Assembly: GCA_005223375.1 (NCBI GenBank)
Contig: RXOD01005254.1
Location: 1 to 15,065 of the forward strand
DNA length: 15,065 nt
From: Amoebophrya sp. AT5.2
Lineage: Eukaryota > Sar > Dinophyceae > Syndiniales > Amoebophryaceae
Direction: 5' to 3'
Part shown: piece after piece, positions 1 to 9,010 of the stretch
How the letters are laid out: each line of letters opens with the position of its first letter
How positions within the stretch are numbered: position 1 is the first letter of the stretch
Position numbers and translations under genes: made by a program
The notes under the pieces: model-generated
Told to the model about the DNA's origin: nothing
Databases searched by the model: none
The model's input: the letters and a program-made list of their open reading frames with translations, nothing else

Positions 1-2102
1 GGCCGAGAAACCATGACGGACGTTGGTGGCCGAAAGGTGGGGGGCGGCGTGCCGTCCGTTTCATCATCTTTGCTGCGCGTGGCCACGCAGCCGAGCACCG
101 CACTTCGCAACGCAAGGATTGGGGAGCCGCGCGCTGTCTGCGACCCGTCCGGAAGTACAGCCTCTGCGTCCTTCATCACTACCTCCCGGTGGTCGTTTGC
201 TGCGCCAGCGCCGTCCGAAGCTCTACTCCGTCTCACCACGGCGCTCCCTCCGGAGGGCGGTGAGGGTCGTGACCCGCGGACCTTAATATCATCCCTCATC
301 AAACAAGAGCGTGACGCCCTTCCCGGTTCCCTGCACACTCCCGGAGATGCCTGCCACGGATGATTTTTAGCTGCTGAAGAAGATGGTTTTGCAGATACAA
401 CAGCGCCCTGTTTATTTGTCGAGGCGCTAGTGCTTGGTGAGGATGATGTCGCCGGTAAGACGTGCGCCAGCTGCTGCCCACTCTCCGCTGCCAACAGGGA
501 GTGCTCCTCAGCCGGCACGTAACAAGTGTCACCGACGCTCGCCTCCGCATCGGCAGACGCCGCAATCGATTGCAGTGTGGACGCCAAGAAAGTGAGGAAA
601 TCGAAGTCCATTGATCGCTGCCGACGCCATGAGCGACGCAAAATTTCCTTCCGCGCCCTTTCAAACGCAACCTCCGTCGAACGGCACGCCGTGGTGGTCC
701 CCGGAGAAGAGAAACTCCGTTTGTGCTTCTCCGCGATTGCGGTAGCGGTCTTCCGGAGCAGGCCGGCACGTGCACAGCCTCCGCCTCCCCTCGCCCCCGC
801 GTTCTGCGCAACTTCCCCCGCAAGCGCACTTTTCGATTTCGGCGGGGGTTTTGCGAGCGCTTTGAAATTGAAGCCGAGTCCAAAGTCGTGCGTCGTAAAT
901 AGGGAAGCAGGCGATGGCACCGAAGCCACTGCTTCAGAGTCCTGCTCATCCCGGTCCCTGCAGCTGTCTTCTTGCGAATGCAGCGAGAAAAGATCGCTGC
1001 TCGTTGCGTTTCCGGATCCAGAAGAGAGGGATCCGGAGAGAGGGGAACTGGAGGAAGCTGTGCCAGAAGACGAGGCCACGCTCGCGGAACTGACCTGGCG
1101 CGTCCAATGCTCGTCGGGGATGAGGGACAAGAAGCTGCCCTTAGTATTTTGTCCGTGCTCCTCGTCCGGAACACCTAGACGCCCCGGCGCTTCTGCAGCA
1201 GAGCACGAACAGCCGCAACATCGCCCTCCGCGCAGTCGCATCAACGACTTCTCGCCTTGCGCTTGCACAACACCACGGCCCCGAAGAATGTGTTCCCGCA
1301 AGAGGTTAAGCCGAAGCTGTAACACTTTGCCCTCAAAATGCCGCATCGCATGGCGATCAGCGACGACGAGTGATGATCCCTCATTCGTGGTTTCTTTGTC
1401 CCGAACCCGATTATACTTGCCGTGAAACGTCGCTTCTAATTCGGGAGCTGTCTCTCTTTGGAATGGCGGCTCCACTTGGGTGAGGGTCGACTGAAGCACG
1501 CTTCTGGTGGAGATGGCCGCCACGCCCGCGAGTTCCTTCGCGGAAGATGCGACATCAGCAGCGCCCGCTGCCGAGGCCGACCTCTGGGAGTGGGGGGCGG
1601 CTCGTCTTTTCGCAGCTGGAGGCGGACCTTTCTTCGAGGACGAAGGAAAAGAAGACGCTGCTGACGGGCGCGAGCTATCCTTATGCGCACCGACGGCATG
1701 ATCGGTACGAGCAAGAGCATCACTCCTTTCTGTCTCGCCGAGCCAGCACGCGGTTGTTGAGCAGGGATCGATAACGGGCACAAAGCTGTGCTCCTGCCAC
1801 TCGAGCGTTTGCGCCTGGTAGTCGTACACGTGGATACTGCACGACCATCTGGATGCACAGGCTGAAGCCGACGTCGACACGAAGTACTCGTGCCGATGAT
1901 CAGATGCAGCTCGTGTTCTGCCGCCCCCAGAGGCTGCAGCGGCGGTGCCGCCGCCGGCACTGCGGACGACGTCCGGGCGTAGCTCTTGATGATGAGTTGT
2001 ACCATCGTCCAGAAAGGGCGGATGGATAAAAGCGCCCACTACCGGAAGCAGGCTGTACGGACCCCCAGACAGCTGGAAAGCATCTCCGACGGCCTCCCAC
2101 AT
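1..2102 (-). CDS. long low-complexity protein, unknown function, partial (3' end off window)
   Basis: One minus-strand frame stays open from 2102 to the left edge, about 700 codons with no stop, far longer than any competing frame here. The start used is the ATG at 2100-2102, directly after an in-frame TGA; it opens MWEAVGDAFQLSGG. An alternative is a short upstream exon at 2111-2178 (separate entry). The N-terminal 120 residues look foldable, with a stretch reading HVYDYQAQTLEWQEHSF near 1820-1770. After that the protein is rich in Ala, Ser, Gly and Arg, with a Ser-rich run at about 1110-990, a Cys cluster (CCGCSC) near 1215 and a basic stretch near 740-620. I see no catalytic motif, signal peptide or membrane segment, and do not recognise the family. 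The terminus is missing because the frame still reads open at base 1. It is probably a disordered regulatory or scaffold protein, but that is only a guess from composition. Confidence 0.6.
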   Translation of the reverse strand, partial: MWEAVGDAFQLSGGPYSLLPVVGAFIHPPFLDDGTTHHQELRPDVVRSAGGGTAAAASGGGRTRAASDHRHEYFVSTSASACASRWSCSIHVYDYQAQTLEWQEHSFVPVIDPCSTTACWLGETERSDALARTDHAVGAHKDSSRPSAASSFPSSSKKGPPPAAKRRAAPHSQRSASAAGAADVASSAKELAGVAAISTRSVLQSTLTQVEPPFQRETAPELEATFHGKYNRVRDKETTNEGSSLVVADRHAMRHFEGKVLQLRLNLLREHILRGRGVVQAQGEKSLMRLRGGRCCGCSCSAAEAPGRLGVPDEEHGQNTKGSFLSLIPDEHWTRQVSSASVASSSGTASSSSPLSGSLSSGSGNATSSDLFSLHSQEDSCRDRDEQDSEAVASVPSPASLFTTHDFGLGFNFKALAKPPPKSKSALAGEVAQNAGARGGGGCARAGLLRKTATAIAEKHKRSFSSPGTTTACRSTEVAFERARKEILRRSWRRQRSMDFDFLTFLASTLQSIAASADAEASVGDTCYVPAEEHSLLAAESGQQLAHVLPATSSSPSTSASTNKQGAVVSAKPSSSAAKNHPWQASPGVCREPGRASRSCLMRDDIKVRGSRPSPPSGGSAVVRRSRASDGAGAANDHREVVMKDAEAVLPDGSQTARGSPILALRSAVLGCVATRSKDDETDGTPPPTFRPPTSVMVSR

Positions 2103-2110
2103 TCATTTAC
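2053..2110 (-). other. possible 58-nt intron
   Basis: Begins GTAAAT and ends TACAG on the minus strand. Its length resembles the 56-nt intron proposed in the next gene. It is phase-consistent but not required, because the downstream frame has its own ATG. Confidence 0.3.
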
Positions 2111-2178
2111 CGATTCGCAGCCGGAGCGCCGACTGGGACTGACAACGACGAGGAATCCAATTCAATCTTCTCAGACAT
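2111..2178 (-). CDS. possible first exon of the left-edge gene
   Basis: The ATG at 2176-2178 lies in a favourable context (AACAAG before ATG) and encodes MSEKIELDSSSLSVPVGAPA and three more residues before TAA. The TAA is part of a good 5' splice site, G|GTAAAT, at 2110. Splicing to CCGTACAG|C (exon resuming at 2052) removes 58 nt and keeps phase 2 with the long downstream frame. The weakness is that the downstream frame also has its own ATG at 2102, which sits inside this proposed intron. The two models cannot both be used in one transcript. Confidence 0.35.
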
Positions 2179-2859
2179 CTTGTTGTTTTTCTTGCAGCCT
2201 GTTCTAGTTGTACAACACGACCACAAAAATCAAAATATAGTATTTTTTTTTTCGCGGTTGTTTCCGTTCGTGGTCGTGACAAGGACAACTCACATCATTC
2301 TCCTAAATTCCATTCATTGTTCTCCTGTCGTTCAGAGATGCACGCGGCGGATGCTGAAGATTACATTTCATATACAAGAAAGAACACAAACAAATATAAT
2401 ACGATTAGGAAAAGCGGCGGCGGGGGCCTTACCCTCTCTAGTATGTATTGATGAAAACTTCTCCGCTTCTACGGCCTACATCAGCGCAACGCAATGCAGA
2501 ATTCATCGCGCATTTCGGGCACACGCACGCGAATCGTACTCTAGAACAAGTTGTTTGAACGGGATCCACAGAAGCAAAAGAAGCCCAGTATTTTCGAGTT
2601 GTGTCGACAGTTCCCAGTGTAACATATGAGGAGAACACTTCCTTCTGTGAAAGACTATAAAAGGCTCCCCGATCATATATGATCAGTAACTCTTTTCGTT
2701 CGAATCGATCTGTTCTGCGAATGAACCGTCGCTGGCATATTGGTTTTTCGTGGCCGAGCCGCTTTCCCACGGTACTCAAGCTCTTGGTCTTGTCGTGCCG
2801 CTCCTGCCGACCACAAACAAAGCGAAAGCAACCGCTCGGTCGTCATGTCTGCAGTTTAG
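2179..2859. other. intergenic spacer
   Basis: Open frames on both strands here lack convincing composition, and I accept none as genes. The minus-strand sequence near 2229-2243 is AT-rich and carries a motif shared with upstream regions of other genes (separate entry). Nothing else stands out. Confidence 0.5.
2229..2243 (-). promoter_or_regulatory. possible upstream motif, left-edge gene
   Basis: Minus strand ATACTATATTTTGAT, about 51 nt before the ATG at 2178. It matches 14 of 15 bases with the motif before the next gene (5797-5811). A GTTGT follows shortly downstream, as in the other cases. Function is inferred from recurrence only. Confidence 0.3.
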
Positions 2860-5789
2860 TTACAGTTCGAAGTCGCCGTGGTCGCTAGAATTCCCTTCCT
2901 CCGCCACTGTCTCGTCTCCGACGTCCTCGTCCTCCTCCTCCACGTAGCGGATCGCTTTGTTGCGGAACATGTCTGGTCGAAGTTTCCGCAGCTCTTGGTA
3001 CAGTCGCTTCAGCGCGTTTTCTTCTCCCGGTAGCCGAGACGCCACGTCCGCGTCCGTTTCTGCTTCCGCATCGGTATCGGTATCGTTCTTGTTCACCTCG
3101 TCCCGCATCCTCCATCGGGCTTCTTGGTACCACGGATTTCCCTCTTTCACCCACGATCCCAGGAGTAGATCATCGCGCTTCTTTTCGTTCTCGGTTTGGC
3201 CGACCCACTCGACGTACCACGGGACGGGTCGCTGTCCCGGTTTCAGTTCCGGCAGCTGCCAGTTGTTCCACAAGGTCGCTCGCCGCTCGTTGTATTGCTT
3301 GACTCCCTCGTCACCGGGCGGCAGATTGTAGATTTCGAGCTCGTGAATGGTAGCGAGAAACTTCACCATCGCCAGCCAGTGGCGCTGCACTTCGCGCGGA
3401 GTAAATACCGCGGCCCACCAAACCGATTCCCTACCCGAAATTGCCCCGTCCCATGTCCTGGCGGCCCCGGGATCAGCAGAAGCAGAAGGGTGGGCTTGCT
3501 CGCGCTCGCGGAAGTGGTTCTGCTCCGCGACCCGGCTGGCCCGGAGCCGCAACCGACCAAGGTAGCTGGCGAGGGGCTCAGGCGGTTTCGTACCCCTCTT
3601 ATCACTCGGATTCCGAAACCTCGACACGACTGATTCGTAAAACAGCTCCAGGACGAACTGGTACTTATGCAGCACAGCGGGGTTGCCTCCGCGTAAAATC
3701 GCCATCAGCATACCCCAGAAGTTGCGAAACACCATCAAATTGTTGGAGTCAAGCGGCGCGTATCGCATAGCCCAAGTCTGCAACAAAGGCTCCGACGACT
3801 TCTCACCGGATGAAGATGCACCTTCCAGCTCGTCCCGTTCGGAGATGTCGTCCTCCTGCTCGAGCTGCTGTTGTATTCCAGCAGGATATAATTGTAATGT
3901 AGATTCATAATCGACGCCCTTTGGCTTCACAAACTCGATGTCCCTCAGAAGCTCGTCGACCGGCTCGCCATTCCGACGTTTGTCCACGAGCTCGCCATCC
4001 TCTCTCCGCGTCCACCGCCGAACCTGGTCGTACCGGCGCAGAAAGTCGTCCTGCACGGGAAAGTTGTTTTGCAGGTAGGCAGTCAGGGTGCGCGCGGCCC
4101 GCTCCCCCATGCGCCACCGCACCAAGCAGTGAATGTTCCCGACCTCCTCGATGTGATCCGCCGCGTACAATCCCCGACCTCCACGTATACCAGTAGTAGT
4201 GGAGAAAGAAGTAGAAGTAGAAGGTGGTCTACTAGTTCCTTTCCGAGCGTCAACTTTTTCACCCCGCCGGGCCCCGTTATCTTCCCCAGAAGTTGAAGTA
4301 GCCGCGACTCTAGAGGACATCTCCTCAACATTTACGTTGCGGTCTGCGAGCACCATCGGCGGGCTGTTATTAAAGTGAAAACGAGTGAGAGCATCAGCTT
4401 CAGCGCCGGTAAGTAGTTCCAATTCCTTCTCCTGGTCCTGCTCGACCCCAAGATATTGCGTCGTCTCCCCGTCCAGCACCCCGTCGATCTGGGGCACCAG
4501 TTTCCCGAGCGTGTCGCCACACGTGAGGCCGTCATGGAGTAGGCGGACCAGCGGGGCGATGATTCCATTTTGCTCGGCGTCCTGGGCGACGTTCAGGTCG
4601 GATAATTCGTCCTCCACAACTGCCAGAATGTTCATCACGTTCTGGTACGTTTCCACGAGGCCTTGCTTCTCGACGCTTTCCTCCTCGTCAGCCTTGTCAC
4701 CTTCTTCAGACTCTGCGGGTTCAGCTTCCAGCTCGGCCCCCGCACCGCTTTGCTGCAGAGGGTCGCGGCCTTCGCCGCCCCCGTCCGTACTAGGGGGGCT
4801 CTTCGGGATCGGGGGCACGCTTTCCTCCTGTCTTCCCTGCTCGTACTTCTGTGTTTTAGGCTGCTGCAATTCTCGCTCCATTTCTTGGGTGAGGACGTGC
4901 GCGGAAGTCCGTCCCTCCTCGTACGGGTCCACAAAGTCGTGCTGGCGCAGCAGCTGCAGGTTGTGTTTCGACATCCCGACTTCGTTGATTCCAGGTGGCA
5001 GAGCCAGTAGCTCATCGACCGATTGCGTCGCTCCTGCTGGAGGTTCAGGCTGCTCAGTGCCAGTGGTACTCGTTGTGGATGACGCAGACGAACTCGAAGT
5101 GGAGGAAGAGACGGCACCACTGGAAAGATTTATTTCCACCGCGGCTTCATCGCGCAACGCTTCAACCTTTTGTTCTCGTAGCGTGCCAGTGGTGCCATCT
5201 TCAGTCTCGTTGACCTTGACGTATACGTCATCACGAGTCTTGACCCGCCTCTGCACAGTGCTCTTGTCGCGCATTTCTGCTCTGGTCAGCATCGCAACGG
5301 CCGGACTCCACCGAAGTTGACGTGTGTCCTCTTTTCGTTTTCCTTCCGATGCGGAATCACGCCGTTTTTGCTTCCCAGTTTCGTCGTGTGACAGATGCCG
5401 TTTCCCCGTCGGAACGAGGCCCGAGTGCGAAATGAAGTTCTCGACCTCACTCGGCGTTAAGAAGTGGTGCCCGGCGTAGTGCTTTTGCAAAATGGCCATC
5501 TGGTCGCGCAACACAGTCGAGAGCTGCTTCATAAAGGGCGTCTTGTCCTCGGACCTGTAGTTCGTAGCGATTTGACAGCGATATGGCAGTGAAGTCTTCT
5601 TTGAGTCGATGATGGGTGAACGTGAAGAGGAATTGACCCGCTGGGCATTGCTGCCATCTGGGTCTGGCTGCGCTGTGTCTTTGGGCAAGGTTTAACGTTG
5701 TAGCACGTCGGTCGGGTGGAGGAGCGCAGCAAGTTTCTTGCAAGCGAACGATGTCTCCAAATCGCGAGGCACCTCGTCCACAACATCAT
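2860..5789 (-). CDS. large Trp/Arg-rich protein of unknown family, possibly mitochondrial
   Basis: The main exon (5640 down to 2860) is a single uninterrupted frame of 926 codons; the reading frame itself is secure. It has no ATG until 5532 and an in-frame stop just upstream at 5692-5694, so either translation starts at 5532 or an upstream exon supplies the start. I favour an exon at 5697-5789 (MMLWTRCLAIWRHRSLARNL and 11 more residues), joined in phase 0 across a 56-nt intron. That gives about 957 residues and an N-terminus rich in Arg, Leu and Ser without acidic residues, like a mitochondrial presequence. The body has a Ser/Thr run (about 5124-5060), an acidic stretch (4730-4670), three compact Trp- and Tyr-rich blocks that look folded (about 4173-3889, 3789-3609, 3453-3093), and an acidic tail ending DHGDFEL. 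I recognise no domain and assign no function. Confidence 0.7.
5641..5696 (-). other. proposed 56-nt intron of the large gene
   Basis: Begins GTTAAA after TACAAC and ends GCCCAG before CGG. It joins the ATG at 5789 in phase 0 to the long frame. Other in-frame acceptors exist nearby (for example GCGCAG), and the donor is not a strong one, so the exact junction is uncertain. Confidence 0.35.
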
Positions 5790-5796
5790 GATATAG

Positions 5797-5811
5797 ATCA
5801 AAATGTAGTAT
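5797..5811 (-). promoter_or_regulatory. possible upstream motif in a 106-bp gene gap
   Basis: Minus strand ATACTACATTTTGAT, 8 nt before the proposed ATG at 5789 and between the stop of the small upstream gene (5896) and this gene. It is nearly identical to 2229-2243. The tiny spacer means that any promoter or trans-splice site for the large gene must be here or inside the neighbour. Confidence 0.3.
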
Positions 5812-5817
5812 ATGTTT

Positions 5818-5845
5818 GTAATTTTAGTTTTAGATTTAGATTTAG
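5818..5845 (+). repeat. short TTTAGA-type imperfect repeat
   Basis: About four degenerate copies of TTTAGA or TTTTAG in a row in the gap between two genes. It resembles telomere-type repeats in composition, but is too short and irregular to call telomeric. Confidence 0.3.
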
Positions 5846-5895
5846 TAAACACTTACAACCACTCCCCTGCTGAAATCAATGCTAAGAACAAGAAG

Positions 5896-6270
5896 TCAGT
5901 ACCCGGCTCCTGGCCCAGCGGGAGCAGCCTGTCCCGATTGCATTGCGAAGAGTTGGTCAAGGACTTCTCGCCCGTAGACGTCCTCGATCGTCTGGCCACT
6001 GGCAGTATATTGTTCAGCGAGTTCTTTTACTTTTTCCGGATCCGACTTTCCAATCGCCCAATTCAACATTTGTTGCAGCTTTTGCTGCGCTCCACTCCTA
6101 TCGCCACCGGTCGCAGGCTCCCCCTCGCTACTCCCGCCAACAGCCTGTGGCACCGCGACCTCCTGCGCGGCCACTAGCACGTGGTGCTGGCTCCCGCTGC
6201 TACCGAGTTGCAGAAGAGGTATTACCAGACTGCAGACAGAAATGAAAAGGATTCTCATGATAATTACCAT
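5896..6270 (-). CDS. small secreted or ER protein with Fes1/HspBP1-like N-terminal segment
   Basis: This 124-residue product starts at the ATG at 6268-6270 (ACCATCGCC before ATG); the ATG at 6256-6258 is an alternative. Residues from MRILFISVCSLVIPLLQLG onward form a clear signal peptide. After a Gly/Ser/Glu linker, the C-terminal part reads LQQMLNWAIGKSDPEK, then REVLDQLFAMQ. This pattern (a Leu-rich helix with W-[AS]-I, a polar linker, then a conserved 'L..LF' helix) resembles the N-terminal domain of the Fes1/HspBP1/Sil1 Hsp70 nucleotide-exchange factors. With a signal peptide, Sil1-like action on ER Hsp70 (BiP) would fit. The armadillo repeats that do the exchange are absent, so it is either a truncated or regulatory form, or more exons follow: a GTACTG donor-like site overlaps the stop. 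The resemblance is by eye and moderate. Confidence 0.55.
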   Translation of the reverse strand: MVIIMRILFISVCSLVIPLLQLGSSGSQHHVLVAAQEVAVPQAVGGSSEGEPATGGDRSGAQQKLQQMLNWAIGKSDPEKVKELAEQYTASGQTIEDVYGREVLDQLFAMQSGQAAPAGPGAGY

Positions 6271-7173
6271 GGCGATGGTGCCAAGAAAATGAAACAAAAC
6301 GTGAATGGAGGACGACAACCTTGTAGCTGTATTATGGAATCAAATGTCGCTTAGTGTCGAGGATAAGATCGATAGCATGGCTATTTATTGCACTTCTGCG
6401 CTATGTGAATCAGCGTTCGACGTGATCCTACTGCGAGTTGTCGCGTCGGCAGACTACTGCTTTGGTATTGGTCCCTAGCCGCAATGACTTCACAAAGATC
6501 AAGATGTGGTCTTCCACTATCTAACACTACTTTGTTATTCTTACTGCAGCCTCGCTTACACCACGCCCTGCGATTGTCGAAGTCGAGTCATGAGCATATA
6601 GTACTTGGGCGAGTCAACTACATTGTCGTTCCGTCTTAATTTCTGGGGGAAGCGGAAGGGGTTCGGTCTTGATAAATGCATTTCTTGGTCGTGAACGGGA
6701 ACTATAATGATTCACGAATTTTATTCATATGTACCGAATCCGATCTGGGTCTGCATCATCTTCCATGGAGCCGATTTTTCGTCTTCGCGTACACGACGTT
6801 CGTATGTTAATGTTTCTATATAGGTTTATTACTACTTAACGTTGAGGATCTTCCGGGGGCCGTAGGAGCACGATGTGCGATGGAGCTTCAATGAAACCTA
6901 CGGCACAAGAACGATAATGATCGGACATGATCAAAACTCACGTGCCGCGCCTCCCAAATTATACGTGCATGAAGCATACCGATAACGATGAAGACATCCA
7001 CATCAAGATCAAAGAAAAGACTGAGGACATCCACGTCAAGATCTCATAGTACATTCGTTCGTTTACTTTCCGCTCCTCTGTAGTCGACAGCTCTTGAAGC
7101 TTCTCTATCATCTCTCTCGACGAACAGCAAAGACGGTTTGTTGAGGCTGAAACACCTCCACTAGAACCAAAGC
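6271..7173. other. intergenic spacer without visible gene
   Basis: Mixed-composition sequence with frequent stops in all frames. It contains the upstream region of the small secreted protein (motif at 6339-6349) and then nothing I can name. I looked for tRNA-like cloverleafs and found none convincing. Confidence 0.45.
6339..6349 (-). promoter_or_regulatory. possible upstream motif, small secreted protein gene
   Basis: Minus strand CGACATTTGAT, 69 nt before the ATG at 6270, with GTTGT some 25 nt downstream. It is a weaker match (one T fewer) to the motif before the other genes. Confidence 0.2.
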
Positions 7174-7196
7174 CGCGAGAAGTTTGCGAGAAGTTG
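7174..7196 (+). repeat. left boundary copy of a 23-nt inverted sequence
   Basis: This 23-nt stretch (core GCGAGAAGTTTGCGAG) is the exact reverse complement of 10418-10440. Its first 17 nt also occur at 8824-8840. The two outer copies enclose the whole repeat domain in opposite orientation. Confidence 0.7.
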
Positions 7197-7348
7197 CGAC
7201 GCCACGGCCGGCAGCATGTTTGCATGTTCACTTTCGTAACATTTCTGACAGATACTCGAACGACGACGTTGGCCGCCATTACCCACTGCCAGCGGAAGCG
7301 AGCGACGCGCTGCAGCGTAGCGCGTCGCAGATGGTCGCAGCCGCCGCG

Positions 7349-7494
7349 AAAGTCTCTGGGTCTGGCCCCCAAGGAGCGCCAGATCCTGGGCAGCCAGTAT
7401 CGCGAGGCGCACAAACACTTCCCGCGTCCATGGAGGACGGGAAACTGGCTGGCCAGGATCTGGCGTTCCCTGGGGGCCAGCCAGACCCAAAGAC
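7349..7494. repeat. inverted repeat pair at the head of the tandem array
   Basis: 7349-7398 is the near-perfect reverse complement of 7444-7494, with about 45 nt between them. Both arms match the middle of the array unit (the CCAGGATCTGGCG ... GGGGGCCAG part), so the first unit looks like two array segments joined head to head. Confidence 0.7.
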
Positions 7495-8575
7495 CTTCGA
7501 CGGACTCGGGAAGGGTCTGGGCCTAAACTTTTGCAACGAATGTGGAGAATTCGTTGCAAAAGTAAAGTCTTGTGGTCCAGACCCTTCGCGAGTCCGTCGC
7601 CGGGAAACTGGCTGGCTGCCCAAGATCTGGCGGTTGCTGGGGGCCAGACCCAAAGACCTTCGACGGACTCGGGAAGGGTCTGGGCCTCTACTTTTGTAAC
7701 AAATGTCAATGTGGAGGATTCATTACAAAAGTAAAGCTTTGCGGTCCAGACCCTTCGCCTTCGCGAGTTCGTCGACGGGAAAGTGGCTGCCCAGGATCTG
7801 GCGGTCGCTGGGAGTGGGGGCCAGACCCAAAGACCTTCGACGGACTCGGGAAGAGTCTGGGCCTCAACTTTTGTAACAAATGTGGAGGATTCATTTACAA
7901 AAGTAAAGGTTTTGGTCCAGACCCTTCGCGACTCTGTCGACGGGAAAGTGGCTGGCTGCCCGGGATCTGGCGGTCGCTGGGGGCCAAACCCAAAGACCTT
8001 CGACGGTCTCTTGAAAGGTCCAGGCCTAAACTTTTGAAACAAATGTGGAGGATTCATTACAAAAGTACAGCCCTTTGGTCCAGACCCTTCGCGAGTCCGT
8101 CGACGGGAAAGTGGCTGCCCGGGAGCTGGCGGTCGCTGGGGACCAGACCCAAAGAAAGACTTTTGACGGACTCGGGAAAGGTCTGGGCCTCAACTTTTGT
8201 AACAAATCAATGCGGAGGATTCAGCACAAAAGTAACGCCTTTGGTCCAGGCAGACCCTTCGCGAGTCCGTCGACGGGAAAGTGGCCCGCCGCCCGGGATC
8301 TGGCGGTCGCTGGGGCCAGTGCCAGACCCAAACACGGACCTTCGACGGAATCGGGAAAAGTCTGGGCCTCAACTTTTGTAACAAATGTGGGGGATTCATT
8401 ACAAAAGTAAAGCCCTTTGGTCCAAATCCTTCGCGAGTCAGTCGACGGGAATGTGGGCTGGCTGCCCGGGATCTGGCGGTGGCTGAGAGCCAGCCCCAAA
8501 GATCTTGGCGGAGGGACTCGGGAAGGGTCTGGGCCTAAACTTTTGTGAGGAATGTGGGGAATTCGTTACAAAAGT
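7495..8575. repeat. tandem array, seven copies, period about 163-179 bp
   Basis: Each unit has two palindromic parts. The first is a small hairpin of usually 37 nt, ACTTTTGTAAC...TTACAAAAGT, at 7527-7563, 7690-7732, 7867-7904, 8030-8066, 8193-8233, 8372-8408 and 8539-8575. The second is a larger hairpin of about 110-130 nt, whose arms begin GGTCCAGACCCTTCGCGAGT and end with its complement, ACTCGGGAAGGGTCTGGGCC. Start-to-start spacings are 163, 177, 163, 163, 179 and 167. The first small hairpin has perfect 15-bp arms and a 7-nt loop. Long open frames across the array repeat with it and shift at indels, so they are by-products of high GC rather than genes. Confidence 0.9.
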
Positions 8576-8671
8576 AACATCTTTCTTGCAGTGGCTGATA
8601 GTGAAGGAGACAAGCCCAGAGGGTTCCGCTACGACGGACTCCCGACTGTGCGCGCGCGTGGGAGCGCAAGT

Positions 8672-9010
8672 CTGCTTCCGAGCACTCCGCGACTATGTAT
8701 TTGACGCGAGGGCCAGGTCGTCCGCGAATATTTCTTTGCGAACGAAGACGTCCACGAGAAGTGAGTCCGCGAGAATTTTAAAAAGAACTTGCGAGCACGT
8801 CCGCGGGACGTTCGAGCGACGTCCGCGAGAAGTTTGCGAGCTCGCAAGCCGCAGTCTGCCTTTTTCTAAACGTCGCTCGGACGTCCCGCGGACGTCCTCG
8901 CAAATTCTCGCAAAGTTCTCGCGGACTGATTTGTTCTCTTGGACGTCCTCGCAAAGAAATACTCGCGGACGTCCTCGCAAGTTCAAATAGTCGGGGCTCG
9001 ACGAGTCCTC
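8672..9010. repeat. foldback element, arms about 125 nt
   Basis: 8697-8822 and 8869-8990 are imperfect reverse complements. The best core, 24 of 25 matching, is CGTCCGCGGGACG(T)...GAGCGACGT. Both arms are built from short GC-rich words (GTCCGCGAG, TTTGCGAG), so internal repetition may have shaped them. Weaker complementarity continues outward to about 8672 and 9010. The centre (about 8823-8868) holds another copy of the GCGAGAAGTTTGCGAG word. Confidence 0.8.

Noticed and set aside
299..1174. Minus-strand open frame of about 290 codons in another frame
   Set aside because: It is a shadow of the longer minus-strand frame, with extreme Arg/Ser composition.
526..1425. Plus-strand open frame of about 300 codons
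   Set aside because: It lies opposite the roughly 700-codon minus-strand frame, which is longer and better in composition. High GC leaves extra frames open.
2180..2629. Plus-strand open frame of about 150 codons
   Set aside because: It lacks an ATG at its start, has no recognisable domain, and overlaps the upstream region of a minus-strand gene.
7161..8410. Several overlapping long open frames on both strands
   Set aside because: They follow the tandem array. Their peptide repeats change frame at unit indels and have no independent support.
7527..8575. CRISPR-like array (regular palindromic repeats)
   Set aside because: The sequence between hairpins is itself repeated rather than unique, the period is about 163-179 bp, and the surroundings are eukaryotic.
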